Below are positions 1-5,941 of a stretch of DNA of 6,905 bases, in pieces. The notes below the pieces were generated by a model. It ran no database searches. It was not told where the DNA came from and saw nothing but the letters and a program-made list of their open reading frames with translations. Location: positions 1-6,905 of the forward strand of contig DAOVYU010000051.1 of the NCBI GenBank assembly GCA_030635465.1. The letters run 5' to 3'. A program made the translations under genes and the position numbers. Origin of the DNA: Bacteroidales bacterium. GTDB lineage: Bacteria > Bacteroidota > Bacteroidia > Bacteroidales > JAADJA01. Every line of letters begins with the position of its first letter. Position 1 is the first letter of the stretch.

Positions 1-1716
1 ATAACTTTTACATCCCAGTCACATATTGACAATTTTCAAATAGATTACCCCGGCTGTACAGAAATCGAAGGTAATGTAATCATCTCAGGATATGATATTT
101 CAAACTTGGAGGGTTTAAATGTTTTGAATGCAATAGATGGAGATTTAAGAATTGGATATTTTAATTTTGAGCCATTTGGGAATGAAAATTTATATTATTT
201 ATCAGGTTTGGAGAACCTGGTCTCTATTGGAGGGGATTTAGAAATATGTGGAAACGATCATCTTATGAGTATCGAGGCACTAAGTAATTTATCTTTTGTT
301 GGGAGAGACATTTATATTCATTGGAATTCTTTGACAAATTTATCAGGCCTGGAAAATATCACTTCGGTAAATGGCGATTTTGTGATGAAAAAAAATGGAT
401 TGAATGATTTGTCAGCTTTAACGAATTTACAAAGTGTTACAGGTGACTTTGAAATTTACTTCCATCAAAATTTATATAGTTTAATTGGCCTGGAAGGTTT
501 AGTATCTGTTGGCGGAAGTCTAGAAATTTACGAAAATAAAGTTACAGGTTTAACCGGATTAGACAATTTAAAATCCATCGGTGAAATATTATGGATTGAT
601 CTTAATTTATCACTAACCAATCTGGAAGGATTAGGGTCTTTAAATTTTATTGGTGGTGATGTGTTGATACAGCAAAACGAGAAATTGATAAATATGATTG
701 GTTTTGGAGAGGTAAATCAGATTGGAGGCAATCTTGATATTTGTTACAATCCATCCTTAGAAAATTTATCTGGCCTTGAATCAGTTACTTCTTTAGAGGG
801 TGATTTATATATTTATGATAATGTATCTTTAAAAAGTTTAACAGGATTAGAACAGTTGACTCAAGTTGGTGGTTGTTTTACCATAGGGTTTAATCCTGGC
901 TTAAAAACTTTGAGTGGACTTAGGTCTGTGAACTCAATTGGAAATGATTTAGAAATAATTGTAAATGATAGTTTGACTTCGTTCTCCGGATTAGAGAGCA
1001 TAACAGTTGTCCCTGCTGATCTGGTTATTGCGTCAAATCCTTGCATCAAGAACATGGTTGGTTTGGGAGGCTTGCAAGAGATTATTGGAAATATGTCAGT
1101 TTTTAGTAGTGATTCCCTTGTTGATTTTGCGGGACTTAATTCTTTGAGGTCATTTGGAGAACAGATCTCTATTTGGGATAATAAATTATTATCCCGTCTT
1201 TCAGGACTTGAAGCTGTTACTTCCGGGATTAGGTTTATAAAAATTTATGGAAATCCTGTTCTTACCTCCCTAACTGGTTTGGATAATTTTAATTCTGATG
1301 ATATCGCTTACATCGAAATAATAGATAATGATTCCCTGTCTATGTGTGAGGTAATTAGTTTATGTAAATTTTTTGATGATCCACATGGAACAGTTAAAGT
1401 GTTTAATAATGCTACAGGGTGTAACACACCAAATGAAATAAATGAGGCCTGCAATGAAAAATTTCCTGATAATGTGGAATTTGATGGTGAATATCAAATC
1501 TATCCAAATCCAACAAAAGGAATTATTCAAATCATTTGCAGTGATTATCAATCTGTCAGTGATTTAAAAATGTACAATCTTACCGGACAAAAAGTATTGG
1601 AGCTAGAAAATCCTATGAGCCCAATTGATTTATCCCGATTTATGCCTGCAATGTATATTATTGAATTTACAATAAACAATTCCAGTTACAGGGAAAAACT
1701 CGTAATTGAAGACTAA
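1..1716 (+). CDS. Secreted leucine-rich-repeat protein with T9SS type A sorting domain (5' end outside window)
   Basis: The reading frame is open from base 1, so the gene starts left of the window. The TTG at 106 is an internal Leu codon inside a repeat, not a start. The visible 571 codons begin with a stretch (FTSQSHIDNF, then YPGCTEIEG) that in this family lies soon after the signal peptide, so probably only a few dozen codons are missing. About 17 repeats of roughly 24 residues follow, each close to 'LtsLsGLenLtsIgGdLeIydNp', which resembles receptor-L/LRR solenoids. A Cys-containing cap (SMCEVISLC, then NNATGCN and EAC) closes the solenoid. From base 1492 to the stop there is a typical T9SS type A domain (YQIYPNPTKG, MYNLTGQKV, MYIIEF, EKLVIE), so the protein is expected to cross the outer membrane and be anchored or released. 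The binding partner is unknown; adhesion or recognition is inferred from the fold. It converges with the next gene, 21 bp away. Confidence 0.9.
   Translation: MTFTSQSHIDNFQIDYPGCTEIEGNVIISGYDISNLEGLNVLNAIDGDLRIGYFNFEPFGNENLYYLSGLENLVSIGGDLEICGNDHLMSIEALSNLSFVGRDIYIHWNSLTNLSGLENITSVNGDFVMKKNGLNDLSALTNLQSVTGDFEIYFHQNLYSLIGLEGLVSVGGSLEIYENKVTGLTGLDNLKSIGEILWIDLNLSLTNLEGLGSLNFIGGDVLIQQNEKLINMIGFGEVNQIGGNLDICYNPSLENLSGLESVTSLEGDLYIYDNVSLKSLTGLEQLTQVGGCFTIGFNPGLKTLSGLRSVNSIGNDLEIIVNDSLTSFSGLESITVVPADLVIASNPCIKNMVGLGGLQEIIGNMSVFSSDSLVDFAGLNSLRSFGEQISIWDNKLLSRLSGLEAVTSGIRFIKIYGNPVLTSLTGLDNFNSDDIAYIEIIDNDSLSMCEVISLCKFFDDPHGTVKVFNNATGCNTPNEINEACNEKFPDNVEFDGEYQIYPNPTKGIIQIICSDYQSVSDLKMYNLTGQKVLELENPMSPIDLSRFMPAMYIIEFTINNSSYREKLVIED
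1492..1713 (+). other. T9SS type A C-terminal sorting domain of the LRR protein
   Basis: The last 74 codons form the small beta-sandwich tail recognised by the type IX secretion machinery. Visible hallmarks in order are YPNPTKG (strand A and turn), LKMYNLTGQKV (the conserved 'yn..Gq.v' core), the IDLSRFMPAMYIIEF segment (the 'dlS.l..GmYil.i' strand, with Ala in place of the usual Gly before Met-Tyr) and the final Lys-Leu-Val-Ile-Glu. The domain is complete and ends at the stop codon. In known systems it is cleaved off during export. Confidence 0.9.
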
Positions 1717-1737
1717 TTTTGTTTGAAATAATCCTAG

Positions 1738-2523
1738 CTATTTTATGGCATTGATAAATTTATAATGTGGTAATGATCCGCTGGGGTCATATTTCCACAA
1801 AACAGCCACTGGGTACACATTTCCTTTTGGATAAGTATTTGTCGAAAAGATATATTCGTTTAAGATCACCTGATCTTTTTCAGGTTGTTCAATAATTTTT
1901 TCACCATAAGCTTCCTTTCCAACAGATGATTTTCTTAACACAAAATCATGGGTGTAATCGTCATTGGGATAAGTATGCAATGTCCCACTTTGCCGGTATA
2001 AACCAGATGAATAAGAGCCGTCGATACCATCTTCGAGCTGAAAAACACTTAAATAGTATTCTCCTGTACTCGCAACAGAAAAAATTGACTTAACTGTTAC
2101 AGTCATAATAGTGTCTGTCATGGTATGTGATATTTCAAGTCCCGCAACAGGAAGATTTGATTTTACAAGGCCTACTGCTAAACTTGTACTTACTTCATCA
2201 ACCGTGTTGATATCACCGACCCAAAAAGCTGGAATTTCACCTCCACTTTCCCGATCTTTTTTAAAACTCAGCATTATGGGTGTATACATCGGATCACTCA
2301 AAGAATGTGCACAAATGGTAACAACCTTACCAGATTCTTCTATTTCATGTACGAGTGGAGCGCCCCATGCCCCGCAATTGTAACAAGATGCTGCGGTATA
2401 ATTGATGACCAGTGCCCATTGATCAAAATATGTTGAGTTTTCCTCAACCTCTTGGTCTTCTTTCGCACAAGCCAACAATAAAAAAAGCAGAAAGACCAGG
2501 TATGTTATTTTTTTAATTCCCAT
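1738..2523 (-). CDS. Omp28-like lipoprotein with thioredoxin-like CxxC site
   Basis: This is a 261-residue lipoprotein. A short Lys-Lys N-terminus and a hydrophobic stretch lead to the lipobox L16-L17-A18-C19, so signal peptidase II processing at Cys19 is expected. The mature protein starts CAKEDQE, which resembles the Bacteroidota lipoprotein export signal, a Lys followed by two acidic residues, so it may be surface-exposed. Residues about 33-120 look like a divergent thioredoxin fold: a strand ALVINYT, C47-Y-N-C50 at the usual redox site, and EIPAFWVG with P98 as the likely cis-proline. The C-terminal half carries the Omp28-type segment HDFVLRK (192-198) and a final beta-rich stretch. The Omp28 family is common in Bacteroidota, but its biochemical role is not established; the Cys pair suggests disulfide chemistry or a structural disulfide. 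The ATG lies 9 bp after the stop of the LuxE-like gene and I see no promoter box between them, so they probably form an operon. Confidence 0.82.
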   Translation of the reverse strand: MGIKKITYLVFLLFLLLACAKEDQEVEENSTYFDQWALVINYTAASCYNCGAWGAPLVHEIEESGKVVTICAHSLSDPMYTPIMLSFKKDRESGGEIPAFWVGDINTVDEVSTSLAVGLVKSNLPVAGLEISHTMTDTIMTVTVKSIFSVASTGEYYLSVFQLEDGIDGSYSSGLYRQSGTLHTYPNDDYTHDFVLRKSSVGKEAYGEKIIEQPEKDQVILNEYIFSTNTYPKGNVYPVAVLWKYDPSGSLPHYKFINAIK

Positions 2524-2532
2524 TATTAAAAA

Positions 2533-3522
2533 CTAAGTTACTAATAAATTACATCCCCTGATATCACTCGTATCAAATCTTCCAAGTACTTCAAAACTAC
2601 CATCAGGATGCAACTTTCCAAGATCTTGTGTAGCAATAAAAGAACAAGAATAAACATTTGCCAGATCAATAATACTGATACCTCCGGTTTGATAATCAGA
2701 TAAAATAGCTTTAGGATCATTGGTATCCCTGATCAGAATTTTCATCCATGGCAGTGAGTTAAAAATTCCATACCCTGTTGAATATGCTTGCGACAAAAGC
2801 TCCGTCATGCCATATTCCGAATATATTTTTTCCACATTGAACCTGGCACATAAAATCTGATGCAATTCTTCTCTTATCATCTCTTTTCTACGGCCTTTCA
2901 TTCCACCTGTTTCCATGATAAATGCACCAGATAGATCAAGCTGATATTTTTCAGCCAATTCGAGTAGTGCAAAAGATACACCTAGCAAAACTATTTGTTG
3001 ATTATTGGCTAAATTTAATGTTTTCACCAGGTCGTCATAATTATCCAAATAAAAACCACTGGATTTTAACTTGCTCTTTTTTATGAGTTTATTGGTCATA
3101 TAAATCAATGAGCTACCTTCTCTTTCAATGTAAGATGGTAATAAAGCAAGGATCAATAACTTTTCCGGATTTCCTATAAAATGCTCAAAACTTTTGTAAA
3201 AACTTGATTCATACATATTGAGATCAGCAACATAATGCCGACTGATTCTGTCGCCCGTTGTGCCACTGCTGGTAAATAGTTGCTTCGCCTCATACTCTTC
3301 ACATATCACATTGTGTGTTTTAAAAAATTCGATGGGCAAAAACGGAATTTGAGAATGATGCTTGATGTTATTTATTTGTGCCGATTCCAGGTGGAAATTA
3401 ACATACTGTTGATATATAGGATTGTGGGTGTATTGAAAATGAAATATTTTCAGGGCAAATGCGTTAAACTCAGTATCAGTGTTGATCTGAAATATTTGAT
3501 TGATTTGCGCTGGTAAATTCAT
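2533..3522 (-). CDS. LuxE/PaaK-like acyl-protein synthetase (adenylate-forming family)
   Basis: The product is 329 residues from the ATG at 3522. An in-frame GTG at 3570 would add 16 residues, but those resemble non-coding AT-rich DNA, and the family usually begins just before the 'QINQIF...EFNAFALKIFHFQY' helix region, so I prefer the ATG. Visible motifs, counted from that ATG, are IPFLPIEFFKTH (59-70), the phosphate-binding loop FTSSGTTG (83-90), METGGMKGRRKEM (203-215), YSEYGMTEL (234-242, the ANL-superfamily A5-type motif) and GRFDTSDIRGCNLL near the end. LuxE enzymes activate a fatty acid with ATP and hold it as a thioester on a cysteine near the C terminus. C324 lies in a similar place, but its equivalence is inferred. 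No luxA, luxB, luxC or luxD homologue is in the window, so bioluminescence is not implied; the acyl substrate and acceptor are unknown. The gene is divergent from the lipoprotein gene at 3600 and precedes the Omp28-like gene. Confidence 0.85.
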   Translation of the reverse strand: MNLPAQINQIFQINTDTEFNAFALKIFHFQYTHNPIYQQYVNFHLESAQINNIKHHSQIPFLPIEFFKTHNVICEEYEAKQLFTSSGTTGDRISRHYVADLNMYESSFYKSFEHFIGNPEKLLILALLPSYIEREGSSLIYMTNKLIKKSKLKSSGFYLDNYDDLVKTLNLANNQQIVLLGVSFALLELAEKYQLDLSGAFIMETGGMKGRRKEMIREELHQILCARFNVEKIYSEYGMTELLSQAYSTGYGIFNSLPWMKILIRDTNDPKAILSDYQTGGISIIDLANVYSCSFIATQDLGKLHPDGSFEVLGRFDTSDIRGCNLLVT

Positions 3523-3542
3523 TAATGTATTTAGATTTGATG

Positions 3543-3550
3543 TAAAGATA
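3543..3550 (-). promoter_or_regulatory. Possible -7 box for the LuxE-like/Omp28-like operon
   Basis: On the minus strand this reads TATCTTTA, one base off the Bacteroidota -7 consensus TAnnTTTG. It lies about 20 bp before the preferred ATG at 3522 and inside the longer GTG-started reading frame, which fits the shorter start. No clear -33 TTTG is seen. A second one-mismatch box, TATTTTCG, lies at 3571-3578 on the same strand, so the true site is uncertain. Confidence 0.3.
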
Positions 3551-3557
3551 TGATGAA

Positions 3558-3588
3558 TTGGTAAAAACACCGAAAATAGTTAATTTTG
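3558..3588 (+). promoter_or_regulatory. Bacteroidota-type promoter for the lipoprotein gene at 3600
   Basis: TAATTTTG at 3581-3588 matches the Bacteroidota -7 consensus TAnnTTTG exactly. TTGG at 3558-3561 is a good -33 candidate, with a 19-bp gap to the -7 box, the spacing usual for this promoter class. Transcription would start near 3593-3596, only a few bases before the ATG at 3600. The region is shared with the divergent LuxE-like gene, so the two promoters probably overlap or abut. Confidence 0.7.
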
Positions 3589-3599
3589 CTGTTGATTAG

Positions 3600-4097
3600 A
3601 TGAAGTATCCTGGAGTATCATATTCGTTATTGGTCCTTTTGACAGTTGGAATAATAGTTTCCTGTCAGAAAACGGAGACATATCCGATTATTCCTGAAAT
3701 TGAATTTGACGAGTTTGTGAAGTTATGGAATCCTCAAACCATGATATACGAGCGAGGGGTTTTTGTAATTAATTTTAAAGATGGGGACGGGGATATTGGC
3801 TTGAGAGGTAGTGATACAGTTGCACCCTATGATTTTAATTTGTTGATTAATTATTATGAGTTGCAGAATGGCGACTCGGTTAGGGTAATTATTTCTGATT
3901 CAAATGAATTCAATGCTCGTATACCAATGCTAACTCCCCAGGGTTCCAATAAATCGATATCAGGTATTATTGAAGACACTTTGTTTATGTATAATTATCA
4001 GTCAACTTTTGACACTATCATGTTTGATGCCTGCCTTGTTGACCGGGAACTCCATAAAAGCAATGTGATTAATACAGGTTGGTTCTTGCGGAACTAA
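3600..4097 (+). CDS. Small lipoprotein with a DGDGDIG motif, function unknown
   Basis: The product is 165 residues. A hydrophobic signal (residues about 6-20) ends in the lipobox I19-V20-S21-C22, so it should be a lipoprotein; the mature end CQKTE partly resembles the export signal of surface lipoproteins. The start is fixed: the codon just before the ATG is an in-frame TAG, and there is no other Met before the lipobox. After a linker come a beta strand and FKDGDGDIGL (59-68), an acidic loop that looks able to bind a metal such as Ca2+, then a beta-rich body. VDRELHKSNVINT near the end resembles a conserved 'DR...SN' ending in a family of hypothetical Bacteroidota lipoproteins that share the DGDGDIG motif. 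The length is normal for that group and nothing looks truncated. I cannot assign a function. It stands alone, with a promoter upstream and a hairpin downstream. Confidence 0.85.
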   Translation: MKYPGVSYSLLVLLTVGIIVSCQKTETYPIIPEIEFDEFVKLWNPQTMIYERGVFVINFKDGDGDIGLRGSDTVAPYDFNLLINYYELQNGDSVRVIISDSNEFNARIPMLTPQGSNKSISGIIEDTLFMYNYQSTFDTIMFDACLVDRELHKSNVINTGWFLRN

Positions 4098-4136
4098 AGT
4101 ACTCCATGTTATAACATATTTTTCGTTCTCTTCGCT

Positions 4137-4165
4137 TTGATTTTTATTCGGTTAATAAAAATTAA
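4137..4165 (+). terminator. AT-rich hairpin between the lipoprotein and aldehyde dehydrogenase genes
   Basis: The arms 4137-4148 (TTGATTTTTATT) and 4154-4165 (AATAAAAATTAA) pair over 12 bp with one G-U, and the loop is CGGTT. The hairpin lies 40 bp after the lipoprotein stop and ahead of the next promoter box, where a terminator would be expected. It has no GC-rich stem, and the nearest T tract (4182-4187) is 16 bases further on, so it is not a classical intrinsic terminator. It may instead stabilise the 3' end of the transcript or be chance in AT-rich DNA. Confidence 0.35.
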
Positions 4166-4197
4166 TAAGCCCTCAAGTTTATTTTTTACACCTTGCT

Positions 4198-4205
4198 TAA
4201 CTTTG
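4198..4205 (+). promoter_or_regulatory. -7 promoter box for the aldehyde dehydrogenase gene
   Basis: TAACTTTG is an exact match to the Bacteroidota -7 consensus TAnnTTTG. A transcript would start near 4211, about 12 bases before the ATG at 4223. The box lies inside the frame extension that begins at TTG 4193, which argues against that upstream start. The -33 element is weak: TTTA at 4178-4181 is only 16 bp away, a little close. Confidence 0.6.
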
Positions 4206-4222
4206 ACCTAAATTTCAATCCT

Positions 4223-5641
4223 ATGTTTGATTTCCAAATTTACTGTGGAGGTGAGTTTCTGAAAACTGCATCCATTCACCAGGTAGCCAATCCTTTTGAT
4301 AATTCAATCATCGGACAAACCTATCTTGGAGGAGAAGCCGAACTGCAAAAAGCAATTGATAAAGCACAAGCTGTTGAGAAAGAAATGAAAAACCTGCCTT
4401 CATTTCTAAAATACGAGGTGCTTATGCAGATAGCAAATACCCTGAAATCAGAAAGAGAGAAGGCAGCAAAGATTTTATGTCTTGAATCTGCCAAGCCCAT
4501 TAGATATGCACTGGGCGAAATTGACAGGGCCATTCAAACTTTTATAATTGCTGCTGAAGAATCCAAACGATTACCCAAAGAACTCATCGATCTGGACTGG
4601 ACTCCTGCAGGAGATAAAAAAGAAGGATTGGTAAAATATTTTCCAGTTGGTTTGGTTGCCGGAATATCACCTTTTAATTTTCCTTTGAACCTGGCTGTTC
4701 ACAAAATAGCCCCGGCTATTGCTGCTGGCTGTCCTATCATTTTGAAACCATCTTCATCCACTCCATTATCAACCCTGTTTCTGGCAAAAATAATTGATAA
4801 AACGGCTTTACCCAAAGGAGCTGTTTCCATAATTCCAATGGACAGAAATACAGGTAATCAACTTGTAACAGATAAGCGATTTAAACTGCTTACATTTACC
4901 GGATCACCAATAGTTGGCTGGAAAATGAAAAAAGATGCTGGAAAGAAAAAAGTAGTATTGGAATTGGGTGGAAATGCTGGAGTTATTGTCACAGAGAGTA
5001 CAAACTTAAATGAAGCTGTTCAGAAATGTGTGCTTGGTGGATTTGCTTATTCCGGGCAGGTTTGTATACATGCCCAAAGAATTTATGTTCAAAAAAGTAT
5101 ATTTGAAGAATTTACCAGCAAGTTCATTGAAAAAGTAAAAAGATTAAATGTTGGAGATCCAATAAATGCCGATACTGATATTTCTACAATGATCGACGAA
5201 GTTAATGCTATAAGGGTGGAAGATTGGGTTCAGGAAGCTGTGGAGGAAGGCGCTGAGATTCTTATCGGTGGAAAACGTGATGTTGCTTATTATCCGCCTA
5301 CTGTGTTAACAAAAACTTCAAACAAGATGAAGGTTTGTGTCCTTGAGGTTTTTGGTCCGGTAGTTACGCTTGAACCTTTTGATCATTTTGCAGATGCAAT
5401 AACAAAAGTAAATGAGGGCAATTATGGATTACAAGCAAGTGTATTTACTGATCAATTATCCGAGGTAAACAAGGCATTTAATTTATTGGAAGTTGGCGGA
5501 GTGATCATCAATGATGTGCCTACTTTTCGGGTCGATCATATGCCTTATGGTGGGATTAAGGATTCGGGGATGGGTCGTGAAGGGGTAAAATATGCCATTT
5601 TTGATATGATGGAAGCCCGCATTTTGGTTAAAAATAGATAA
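4223..5641 (+). CDS. Aldehyde dehydrogenase (NAD(P)+-dependent, ALDH superfamily)
   Basis: This is a full-length cytoplasmic enzyme of 472 residues that oxidises an aldehyde to an acid with NAD(P)+. I chose the ATG at 4223 because the upstream TTG (4193) lies ahead of the promoter box. Residues from the ATG: N152 in SPFNFPLN (oxyanion hole), K175 in ILKPSSSTPL (cofactor binding), the FTGSP turn (225-229), general base E247 in LELGG, nucleophile C281 in GQVC, E375 and F377 in LEVFGPV, and the C-terminal VPTFRVDHMPYGGIKDSGMGREG. All catalytic residues are present. Where NAD-specific ALDH2 has Glu195 (contacts the adenine ribose), this protein has S178, so NADP+ may be accepted. The overall pattern resembles the lactaldehyde/glyceraldehyde-3-phosphate-like branch of the superfamily, but the substrate cannot be read from the sequence, and the neighbours do not point to a pathway. 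The gene appears monocistronic. Confidence 0.95.
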   Translation: MFDFQIYCGGEFLKTASIHQVANPFDNSIIGQTYLGGEAELQKAIDKAQAVEKEMKNLPSFLKYEVLMQIANTLKSEREKAAKILCLESAKPIRYALGEIDRAIQTFIIAAEESKRLPKELIDLDWTPAGDKKEGLVKYFPVGLVAGISPFNFPLNLAVHKIAPAIAAGCPIILKPSSSTPLSTLFLAKIIDKTALPKGAVSIIPMDRNTGNQLVTDKRFKLLTFTGSPIVGWKMKKDAGKKKVVLELGGNAGVIVTESTNLNEAVQKCVLGGFAYSGQVCIHAQRIYVQKSIFEEFTSKFIEKVKRLNVGDPINADTDISTMIDEVNAIRVEDWVQEAVEEGAEILIGGKRDVAYYPPTVLTKTSNKMKVCVLEVFGPVVTLEPFDHFADAITKVNEGNYGLQASVFTDQLSEVNKAFNLLEVGGVIINDVPTFRVDHMPYGGIKDSGMGREGVKYAIFDMMEARILVKNR

Positions 5642-5702
5642 ATATATATTTTAATAAATGTTTATAATCATTCTAAAATAAGACAAATATGCTGTGTACT
5701 AG

Positions 5703-5735
5703 TAATTTGATGTATTTTTATTTAATAATTTGATG
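5703..5735. repeat. Direct repeat TAATTTGATG, 23-bp period
   Basis: TAATTTGATG occurs exactly at 5703-5712 and 5726-5735, start to start 23 bp, which is close to two helical turns. It lies upstream of the weak promoter-like boxes of the next gene, so it could be a paired binding site for a regulator. In AT-rich DNA a 10-bp repeat of this kind can also arise by chance. Confidence 0.35.
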
Positions 5736-5882
5736 AAAATTTAAAAAAGGTTTTTTTGGCTTTAAATAAATTTATATTTTAGTACCTTCTAAACTTATAA
5801 TATTTGCATGCCTTCAAAACTTAAAAAATTGATTTTTTTTACCAATGATAAATATCATCTAAATAACTATTTTATTAATCTC

Positions 5883-5923
5883 CCATAGGGATGCCCGCCT
5901 GAACGGAACGGGCAGGCCTATGG
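5883..5923. repeat. GC-rich imperfect palindrome, REP-like candidate
   Basis: CCATAGG (5883-5889) pairs with CCTATGG (5917-5923). After a two-base mismatch on each side, TGCCCG (5892-5897) pairs with CGGGCA (5909-5914), giving 13 bp around an 11-base loop. The loop region includes the tandem GAACG GAACG (5901-5910). An alternative inner stem, GCCTG (5897-5901) with CAGGC (5913-5917), is mutually exclusive with the main fold. Its base composition differs sharply from the surrounding AT-rich DNA, and it ends 18 bases before the ATG at 5942. This looks like a dispersed repetitive extragenic palindrome, but only one copy is in the window. It could also act as a structured leader or, with the T6 run 7 bases downstream, as an attenuator. 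Confidence 0.55.
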
Positions 5924-5941
5924 CTTAAATTTTTTAAACTT

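Larger units (their letters stand above)
5642..5941. other. 300-bp AT-rich intergenic region upstream of the propeller-like gene
   Basis: No coding sequence is visible. No GC-rich terminator follows the aldehyde dehydrogenase. Going right, it holds a 10-bp direct repeat (5703-5712 and 5726-5735), an A6-GG-T7 tract (5743-5757), weak promoter-like boxes TATATTTT (5773-5780, with TTTG at 5755-5758, spacing too short) and AATATTTG (5799-5806), an ATGATA/TATCAT dyad (5845-5858), and a GC-rich palindrome (5883-5923). No exact TAnnTTTG was found. If the 5799-5806 box is real, the next gene would have a leader of about 130 bases. Confidence 0.6.

Noticed and set aside
106..108. TTG as the start of the LRR gene
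   Set aside because: The frame is open to base 1 and the upstream codons encode recognisable family sequence, so this is an internal Leu codon.
861..1055. Open frames on the opposite strand of the LRR, Omp28-like, LuxE-like and aldehyde dehydrogenase genes (for example 861-1055, 1360-1551, 2111-2383, 3280-3516, 4321-4533)
   Set aside because: They lie fully inside well-supported genes, show no family motifs or signal sequences, and are explained as shadows.
3523..3570. GTG-started 16-residue extension of the LuxE-like protein
   Set aside because: The extension has no family resemblance, and a possible promoter box lies within it; the ATG at 3522 fits better.
4106..4117. Perfect 12-bp palindrome ATGTTATAACAT after the lipoprotein stop
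   Set aside because: One or two such palindromes are expected by chance in a window this long, and it is AT-rich with no second copy seen.
4193..4222. TTG-started 10-residue extension of the aldehyde dehydrogenase
   Set aside because: The -7 promoter box lies inside it, so it would not be transcribed in full.
2533..5641. A bioluminescence (lux) or fatty-aldehyde pathway joining the LuxE-like enzyme and the aldehyde dehydrogenase
   Set aside because: The genes are on opposite strands with separate promoters, there is no luciferase or LuxC, and the dehydrogenase is not of the LuxC type.
5743..5757. A6-GG-T7 tract as a terminator
   Set aside because: A two-base loop cannot form a stable hairpin and there is no GC stem.
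5845..5858. ATGATA/TATCAT dyad as an operator
   Set aside because: Short, AT-rich and single; chance is likely. Only noted within the intergenic entry.
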